Source of the DNA: UMGS1649 sp964481385
GTDB taxonomy: Bacteria > Bacillota > Clostridia > TANB77 > CAG-465
Assembly (NCBI GenBank): GCA_964481385.1
Contig: CAYZTN010000025.1
Span: forward strand, 1-17,938
DNA: 17,938 nucleotides
Reading direction: 5' to 3'
Shown: positions 13,311 through 17,938 of the stretch, piece after piece
Position numbering within the stretch: position 1 is the first letter of the stretch
How the letters are laid out: each line of letters opens with the position of its first letter
Program-made: the position numbers and the translations under genes
Notes under the pieces: generated by a model
Databases searched by the model: none
Seen by the model: the letters and a program-made list of their open reading frames with translations, nothing else
What the model was told of the DNA's origin: nothing

Positions 13311-13320
13311 TTTTAAAAAT

Positions 13321-13506
13321 TTATGCTCTTGTTACTTTTCCAGATTTCAAACATCTAGTACATACTTTAGCTGTTCTTACTGTGCCAGCATCATCAATTC
13401 TTACTGATTGAACGTTTGGTTTGTATGTTCTTGAAGTCTTTCTGTTAGAGTGACTTACGTTGTTTCCGAAAGCCATTTCTTTTGAGCAAATTTCACACTT
13501 TGCCAT
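13321..13506 (-). CDS. rpmB: Ribosomal protein L28, zinc-ribbon (C+) form
   Basis: The 61-aa protein has MAKCEICSKEMAFGNNVSHS, SNRKTSRTYKPNVQSVRI and a closing VCTRCLKSGKV. The two CxxC pairs (Cys4/Cys7 and Cys48/Cys51) make it the zinc-binding paralogue type; many bacteria keep C+ and C- versions, with the C- copy used when zinc is scarce. It is a structural protein of the 50S subunit. A GGAGGAATAAAT site precedes the ATG. It starts 21 bp after rplS on the same strand and ends the operon with a terminator. rpmB is not usually the last gene of the trmD-rplS operon. Confidence 0.97.
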   Translation of the reverse strand: MAKCEICSKEMAFGNNVSHSNRKTSRTYKPNVQSVRIDDAGTVRTAKVCTRCLKSGKVTRA

Positions 13507-13527
13507 ATTTATTCCTCCAATTCTTCA

Positions 13528-13869
13528 TTATTTCTTTTCAGCTGGCTTAGCTGCTTTACCTACTCTATCTCTTAGATAGTATAGTTTTGCACGTCTTACT
13601 TTAGAGCTTCTTACTACTTCTACTTTCTCAACTAGTTTTGAGTGTACTAAGAATGTTCTTTCTACACCTACACCGTAAGATATTTTTCTTACTGTAAATG
13701 TTTCATTAGCTCCGCTATTTTGACGTTTTATAACAATACCTTCGAAAACCTGTATTCTTTCACGGTTTCCTTCTTTAATTTTTACATGAACTTTAACGAT
13801 ATCACCTATTTTAAATACTGGTGCTTCTGCTTTTAATTGTTCATTTTCTATTGCTTTAATTATATCCAT
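13528..13869 (-). CDS. rplS: Ribosomal protein L19
   Basis: The 113-aa length is typical. Conserved parts are FKIGDIVKVHVKIKEGNRERIQVFEG, VIKRQNSGANETFTVRKISYGVGVERTF and VEVVRSSKVRRAKLYYLRDRVGKAA. L19 lies at the 30S-50S interface of the large subunit. Its ATG (complement of 13867-13869) overlaps the end of trmD by 14 bases and has AAGGAGGG in front. It is the seventh gene of the operon, and the order trmD-rplS is classical. Confidence 0.97.
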   Translation of the reverse strand: MDIIKAIENEQLKAEAPVFKIGDIVKVHVKIKEGNRERIQVFEGIVIKRQNSGANETFTVRKISYGVGVERTFLVHSKLVEKVEVVRSSKVRRAKLYYLRDRVGKAAKPAEKK

Positions 13870-14608
13870 TTTGTTTTCCCTCCTTCTTGGCTACAATTTT
13901 CATTATTTCTTCTTTATTTAATTTGTTTTGTTCAATATACTTTTCTAGTAAATCTGGTCTTTTTAAATATGTTGTATAAATTTTGTCTTCTAGTCTATAC
14001 TTTGCGACTAATTCATGATTTCCACTAACTAATACATCTGGCACTTTTAAGCCTTTGTATTCGGTAGGTTTGGTGTATTGTGCTTCTTCTAGCAAGCAAT
14101 CTTCAAATGTTTCATTTGATATTGCGTCTTGTTTTAACACTCCTGGCACCAACCTTGCTACACTATCTATTACAGCTAATGCAGGTACTTCTCCACCTGT
14201 TAAGATAAAGTCTCCAAGCGACACTTCATCAATTTCATACAATGAAAATATTCTTTCGTCTACACCTTCGTAATGTCCACAGATTAGTACAATATGCTCA
14301 CACTCTTTAGCATAAGATTTAGCTGTATTCTGAGTAAACGTTTTACCTTTTGGACTTAGATAAATTATTTTTGCATTTGTTAAATCTATGCTTTCTAAAG
14401 CTTTATCTAACACGGGTACTGTTATAACCATGCCACAACCGCCACCATAAACGGTATCGTCTGTGTTACGTCTTTTTCCCTTTCCAAACTGTCTTAAATC
14501 TACCACTTGAACATCTATTATACCTTTTTTTATTGCATTTGATATTACACTTGTCGCTATATATTCTTGTACAACATTCGGGAATAATGTAATTATTGTA
14601 AATTTCAT
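13856..14608 (-). CDS. trmD: tRNA (guanine-37-N1)-methyltransferase TrmD
   Basis: The 250-aa SPOUT methyltransferase adds the N1 methyl to G37 of tRNAs that read CNN codons, preventing frameshifts. The trefoil-knot SAM site is visible in YLSPKGKTFTQ (about residues 83-93), LICGHYEGVDERI (108-120) and SLGDFILTGGEVPALAVIDS (130-149), followed by RLVPGVL. The C-terminal domain has KGLKVPDVLVSGNH. The start overlaps the rimM stop by 4 bases (ATGA), typical of coupling; the 3' end overlaps rplS. Confidence 0.97.
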   Translation of the reverse strand: MKFTIITLFPNVVQEYIATSVISNAIKKGIIDVQVVDLRQFGKGKRRNTDDTVYGGGCGMVITVPVLDKALESIDLTNAKIIYLSPKGKTFTQNTAKSYAKECEHIVLICGHYEGVDERIFSLYEIDEVSLGDFILTGGEVPALAVIDSVARLVPGVLKQDAISNETFEDCLLEEAQYTKPTEYKGLKVPDVLVSGNHELVAKYRLEDKIYTTYLKRPDLLEKYIEQNKLNKEEIMKIVAKKEGKQNGYN

Positions 14609-15096
14609 ATTAGTCCCTCAAGATTTGTAACAACCATTTTTCTTGCCTTAATGTCTATATTTTTTACATTTCTTTTTATTGCAGGAATGTAAAAGAGTTC
14701 TCCACTTGGCTTTTTAATTTCGTACACGTCGTTTGCTCCAGTCATAAGTACTTGTTCTAAAGTTCCCAAATGCTCTGAAAGTTCGTCATAAACTTCAATA
14801 CCTATTAAATCTTTTACAAAGAACTCTGTTTCTGAATTTTTCTCTTCATTTAGTACTTCACGCATAACGCTCATACCTACTAAGCTTTCTGCTTGTTCAA
14901 TACAGTCTATCCCTTTAAGCTTCATTACAAACATACCTTTTTGGTATCTTGCACGCTCAACTAAATATTCTACATTGTTTATGTATACTTTTTTTAATTT
15001 TAAAATGTTTGCTTCGTTATCTGTATAAGAATATATTTTTATTTCACCTTTTAGTGCATGTGTATTTACTATTTTACCAAATTCTATATACTCCAA
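14605..15096 (-). CDS. rimM: 16S rRNA processing protein RimM
   Basis: The 163-aa protein matches RimM. The N-terminal RimM domain starts FGKIVNTHALKGEIKIYSYTD (residues 6-26) with the KGMFVMKLKGIDCIEQAE core, and the PRC-barrel part follows (FFVKDLIGIEVYDE, VYEIKKPSGELFYIPAI). RimM helps mature the head of the 30S subunit. The start is a TTG codon (complement of 15094-15096) behind AGGTGA, in frame with the homologous N-terminus; no ATG is nearby. It begins 11 bp after khpA and overlaps trmD by 4 bases. Confidence 0.95.
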   Translation of the reverse strand: MEYIEFGKIVNTHALKGEIKIYSYTDNEANILKLKKVYINNVEYLVERARYQKGMFVMKLKGIDCIEQAESLVGMSVMREVLNEEKNSETEFFVKDLIGIEVYDELSEHLGTLEQVLMTGANDVYEIKKPSGELFYIPAIKRNVKNIDIKARKMVVTNLEGLI

Positions 15097-15107
15097 ACTA
15101 TTTTCAC

Positions 15108-15341
15108 CTATTCTACTATATCTATTGAAACTCTTTTATGTTCTTTTGCTGAATATGCACGAACTATTTCTCTAATGCTTTTTATAATTCTGCCTTCTTT
15201 TCCAATAATTCTACCCATATCCTCTGCCGCTACTTTAACTTTTATTACAGTAGTGTCTTGTGCGTTTTCTTCTGTAATTTCCACTTGTTCTTTGTTATCT
15301 ACAAGTGACTTTACTATGTACTCTACTAACTCTTTATACAT
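15108..15341 (-). CDS. khpA: KH-domain RNA-binding protein KhpA (YlqC)
   Basis: The 77-aa single KH domain carries the RNA-gripping loop GKEGR in MGRIIGKEGRIIKSIREIVRAY (about residues 42-63), and the end reads HKRVSIDIVE. KhpA-type proteins bind small and messenger RNAs, often with KhpB, and affect cell-division genes. It starts 14 bp after rpsP with an AAAGGAGG site. The usual YlqD gene between it and rimM is missing here. Confidence 0.93.
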   Translation of the reverse strand: MYKELVEYIVKSLVDNKEQVEITEENAQDTTVIKVKVAAEDMGRIIGKEGRIIKSIREIVRAYSAKEHKRVSIDIVE

Positions 15342-15355
15342 TGTAGAATCCTCCT

Positions 15356-15598
15356 TTAAAGCTCGATTCCAGCTTTTGCAATCAATGCTTTGGCAGTATC
15401 TGTAGGCTTAGCACCTTTTGCTATCCACTCTTTAACTTTTGCTTCATCTATTTTTATTTCCTTAGGTTCAACCATTGGGTTGTATGTTCCTAATTTTTCG
15501 ATGAAACGTCCATCCATTGGATATCTTGAATCTGCAACTACCATTGTGTAATATGGAGCTTTTTTAGCACCATCACGTCTTAATCTTATTTTTACCAT
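15356..15598 (-). CDS. rpsP: Ribosomal protein S16
   Basis: The 80-aa length and sequence are normal: VKIRLRRDGAKKAPYYTMVVADSR, then RFIEKLGTYNPMVEPKEIKIDEAKVKEWIAKGA and the PTDTAKALIAKAGI end. S16 is an early-binding 30S protein. The TTGGAGGTGA site lies 6-7 bases before the ATG, 24 bp after ffh. Confidence 0.97.
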   Translation of the reverse strand: MVKIRLRRDGAKKAPYYTMVVADSRYPMDGRFIEKLGTYNPMVEPKEIKIDEAKVKEWIAKGAKPTDTAKALIAKAGIEL

Positions 15599-15622
15599 CT
15601 ATATTTCACCTCCAAATAAGTT

Positions 15623-16954
15623 TTATCTAAAACCCTTACGGCGACCACCCAAGGCTGCAAAAGGATTTTTACCATTTAATACATCTTTCATTGTTTTTCT
15701 CATTTGTTCATATTGATTTATAAACCTATTGATGTCTTCAACTTTAGTGCCACTTCCCATAGCTATACGGCGTCTTCTTGACGCGTTTAGTATGTCTGGG
15801 TTACGTCTTTCTTTTTTTGTCATAGAAGAAATTATTGCTTCAATTTGTCCAAGTTTTTTCTCGTCAATCTCTGCGTCTTTTATTTCTTTCGGCACTCCTG
15901 GAAGCATTGCAAGCATTCCTTTGAAACCTACTTTTCTTATCTTTTTAATCTGTGCAGCGTAGTCGTCTAAAGTAAACTCATTTTTTCTGATTCTTTTTTC
16001 AAGCTCCTCTGCTTCATCTTGCTCAAACATTTCCTCAGCTTTATCTATAATAGACAAAACATCTCCCATGCCAAGTATTCTTGATGCAACTCTATCTGGG
16101 TGAAATTCTTCAAGCTCGTTTAGCTTTTCTCCAACTGACGCAAGTTTTATTGGTTTACCTGTTATTTTCTTTACAGATAGTGCAGCACCGCCTCTTGTAT
16201 CTGAATCAAGTTTTGTTAAAGAAATACTGTCTATTCCTACCTTTTCGTCAAAGCTTGATGCAACGTTTACTGCTTCTTGTCCTGTTGCAGAATCTACTAC
16301 AAGCATTATTTCATGTGGTCTTACTTCTTTTTTTAGTCTTACAAGCTCATCCATAAGTACTTCGTCTACTTGAATTCTACCGGCTGTATCAATAATTACA
16401 TAGTCATTTAGACCTGAGTTTGCTTGACGTATTCCTGCTTTTGCAATAGCTACAACGTCTTTTGACGTTTCGTCGCTATACACTGGCACACCAAGAGATG
16501 CACCTAGAGTTTTAAGTTGTGCAATAGCCGCTGGTCTATATACGTCACAAGCAATAAGAAGTGGTTTTTTACCATTCTTTCTTACATAGTTTGCTATCTT
16601 TCCTGCAAGAGTTGTTTTACCACTACCTTGAAGTCCAACTAGCATTATTATAGTTGGAGGGTTAGAAGAGTATACAAGTCTTGAATCAGTACCACCAAGC
16701 ATATTAGTTAACTCGTCTCTTACAATTTTTACAACCTGTTGACCAGGTGTTAAAGACTTCATAACGTCTTCACCCAAGGCTTTTTCTTCGATACTTGCAA
16801 CAAACTCTTTTACCACTTTATAGTTTACGTCAGCTTCAAGCAGAGCAAGTTTTACTTCACGTAACATTTCTTTTAAATCTTTTTCGTTTATTCTTGCTGT
16901 ACCTTTTAACTTACGCATTACATTTTGCATTTTATCCGATAAACTATCAAACAT
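15623..16954 (-). CDS. ffh: Signal recognition particle protein Ffh
   Basis: The 443-aa protein has three parts. The N domain (1-90) includes LREVKLALLEADVNYKVVK. The G domain has GLQGSGKTT (107-115), IACDVYRPAAIAQLK, DTAGR and TKLDSDTRGG. The methionine-rich M domain has the RNA-binding RRRRIAMGSGT and MRKTMKDVL stretches. Ffh with 4.5S RNA binds signal sequences of nascent membrane proteins and docks on FtsY. The start overlaps ylxM by 8 bases and has AGGAGAATCTT in front. Confidence 0.98.
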   Translation of the reverse strand: MFDSLSDKMQNVMRKLKGTARINEKDLKEMLREVKLALLEADVNYKVVKEFVASIEEKALGEDVMKSLTPGQQVVKIVRDELTNMLGGTDSRLVYSSNPPTIIMLVGLQGSGKTTLAGKIANYVRKNGKKPLLIACDVYRPAAIAQLKTLGASLGVPVYSDETSKDVVAIAKAGIRQANSGLNDYVIIDTAGRIQVDEVLMDELVRLKKEVRPHEIMLVVDSATGQEAVNVASSFDEKVGIDSISLTKLDSDTRGGAALSVKKITGKPIKLASVGEKLNELEEFHPDRVASRILGMGDVLSIIDKAEEMFEQDEAEELEKRIRKNEFTLDDYAAQIKKIRKVGFKGMLAMLPGVPKEIKDAEIDEKKLGQIEAIISSMTKKERRNPDILNASRRRRIAMGSGTKVEDINRFINQYEQMRKTMKDVLNGKNPFAALGGRRKGFR

Positions 16955-17267
16955 AAGATTCTCCTATCTCTTTTAAAATTTTCCTTGCTTCGTTTAAATC
17001 TACATTTGGCTCTTCTAGCTTAGCATTTAGCTTTGCTATTTTATTTCTCACTTTAGTGTAATTTAATTTTTCTTCATATTCATATAATTGTTTCTCAGCT
17101 TTTTTCAGTGTATCATTTACTGCTTGGTACGAAATATGCTTCTCTTCACCAATTTCTCTTAAAGATAAATCCGAGTAGTAATATAGCTCAAACACGTCTT
17201 GCATATTTGCTGTAAGTAATCTTTTATACGTCTCATATATCAACGTCAATTCTATATTTTTCTCCAT
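16947..17267 (-). CDS. ylxM: YlxM/p13-family helix-turn-helix SRP accessory protein
   Basis: The 106-aa protein reads IELTLIYETYKRLLTANMQDVFELYYYSDLSLREIGEEKHISYQAVNDTLKKAEKQLYEYE in outline, with the sigma-70 region-4-like HTH at LSLREIGEEKHISYQAV (about residues 30-46). YlxM proteins sit before ffh in Bacillota and help modulate the SRP GTPase cycle. GGAGG lies only 4-5 bases before the ATG, a short spacing. It is the first gene of the operon. Confidence 0.93.
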   Translation of the reverse strand: MEKNIELTLIYETYKRLLTANMQDVFELYYYSDLSLREIGEEKHISYQAVNDTLKKAEKQLYEYEEKLNYTKVRNKIAKLNAKLEEPNVDLNEARKILKEIGESYV

Positions 17268-17316
17268 ATTTCCTCCATGCTTTTACATTCTGTGACAAAG
17301 TAATTTACTCTGATAT

Positions 17317-17358
17317 AAAATATATGAGTAAAGCATATTTGCTTTACTCATATATTTT
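17317..17358 (-). terminator. Terminator between the membrane-protein gene and the ylxM operon
   Basis: A perfect 19-bp palindromic stem (17317-17335 with 17340-17358) has a 4-nt loop. Its AT ends give a T-rich tail on both strands. It follows the stop of the gene at 17379 by 20 bp. Confidence 0.75.
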
Positions 17359-17378
17359 AACATTGCAAAACCCATTTG

Positions 17379-17672
17379 TCAATAAGTTTTACTACGTTTT
17401 TCATTTTCTTTTTTCTCTTCTTCCTTAAAATAACAGTGCCACTCATACAACGCTAATAATCCTATAATAAAAAATGTAAAACCTAAAATAGTTAAGGCAA
17501 TAAACGTTTTCAGCAAGAATAAGTTCATTATTCCTTGCATTATAGATGCGGAACCTAAAAGTGTCGAAAGCATCACGGTTATGCAACAACGTCGCGGAAG
17601 ATCTTTTATCAGCACCCTACTAAGCACCAACAAAACTAACATTATTAAAAATGTTACGAAAGAAAAAATCAT
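17379..17672 (-). CDS. Small integral membrane protein, unknown function
   Basis: The 97-aa protein has about three hydrophobic segments: residues 2-21 (FSFVTFLIMLVLLVLSRVL), 30-53 (CITVMLSTLLGSASIMQGIMNLF) and 54-74 (LKTFIALTILGFTFFIIGLLAL). It ends in a charged tail rich in E and K. I do not recognise a family. The ATG has an AAAGGAGAAAA site and a strong promoter at 17730-17759. It is a separate unit upstream of ylxM. Confidence 0.8.
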   Translation of the reverse strand: MIFSFVTFLIMLVLLVLSRVLIKDLPRRCCITVMLSTLLGSASIMQGIMNLFLLKTFIALTILGFTFFIIGLLALYEWHCYFKEEEKKENEKRSKTY

Positions 17673-17729
17673 CTCTTTTTCTCCTTTATTATATTAATAT
17701 TTAAATTAGGTATATATAACACCAACAAT

Positions 17730-17759
17730 ATTATACCACAGCTTCAAGTATTATGTCAA
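17730..17759 (-). promoter_or_regulatory. Strong promoter of the small membrane-protein gene
   Basis: On the minus strand a perfect TTGACA (complement of 17754-17759) and a perfect TATAAT (complement of 17730-17735) are separated by 18 bp. Confidence 0.75.
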
Positions 17760-17938
17760 GTTTATTGTGTGTTTTTTAATTGCCTGTGGCTAATCAAATA
17801 TATTTTTAACAATATAATTTACTTTCTTTTTAAACTATTTTCTATTTAATAACTGTTATTTACAAGCTCTAAAAATGATACAACAGGATAAAATCACAAA
17901 AATAGATTTTGAAGAATATTGGGTGACATAATTTTTAA

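Noticed and set aside
17866..17930. Short plus-strand frame ending ITKIDFEEYWVT near the right edge
   Set aside because: It has no ribosome site, only about 18 codons from the ATG and no recognisable domain; the last ~180 bases are left unassigned.
1..17938. CRISPR array
   Set aside because: No series of regularly spaced direct repeats is seen; the repeats present are isolated palindromes and operators.

Overview
The window is AT-rich, densely coded DNA with strong GGAGG-type ribosome binding sites and TTGACA/TATAAT promoters. It contains a ylxM-ffh-rpsP-khpA-rimM-trmD-rplS block in the order familiar from Bacillota. Together with a divergent MurT/GatD pair this suggests a low-GC Clostridia-type genome; no species is claimed.

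Left part (1 to about 6425): accessory DNA. It starts with the lysogeny-type module of a prophage or integrative element: a membrane protein, a small DNA-binding-type protein, a Cro-like regulator, a divergent S24-peptidase (CI/LexA-like) repressor, a DEDDh exonuclease with an N-terminal membrane segment, a PemK/MazF-like protein, a possible small RNA unit, and a tyrosine integrase split by a frameshift. Palindromic operators (TACAGTTAAACTGTA type) sit inside the promoter spacers of the switch. Just after the integrase is a 14-bp sequence matching the 3' end of an initiator tRNA (GCTCCCCGCAACCA). An AbiEi/AbiEii toxin-antitoxin pair follows. After that comes a longer, degenerate 3' half of initiator tRNA-Met with its own terminator-like hairpin. 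The AbiE pair thus lies between two direct tRNA-fMet-derived repeats, which looks like a tandem or nested insertion at one tRNA gene. The other end of the element lies outside the window.

Middle part (6475-12481): host or older accessory genes. A two-gene minus-strand unit encodes a membrane-anchored protein and an Mrr-type nuclease. A 56-aa ribbon-helix-helix protein is transcribed divergently from it, and two TGTACA boxes 11 bp apart lie between them. Next is a minus-strand operon murT-gatD-EEP. The GatD-like protein lacks both the glutaminase Cys and His, and the EEP-fold protein lacks two residues usual in that active site, yet all reading frames are intact.

Between murT and rpmB (12504-13258) is a small graveyard: a broken Bro-N (antirepressor/DinD-type) gene, a truncated winged-helix tail, and a perfect 36-bp inverted repeat. 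The repeat is made of a 27-bp REP-like unit that recurs in diverged form at 9328-9354.

Right part (13321-17267): a compact minus-strand operon for signal recognition and ribosome biogenesis (ylxM, ffh, rpsP, khpA, rimM, trmD, rplS, with rpmB last). Upstream of it is a small membrane protein gene with its own strong promoter. Nothing convincing was seen in the last ~180 bases.
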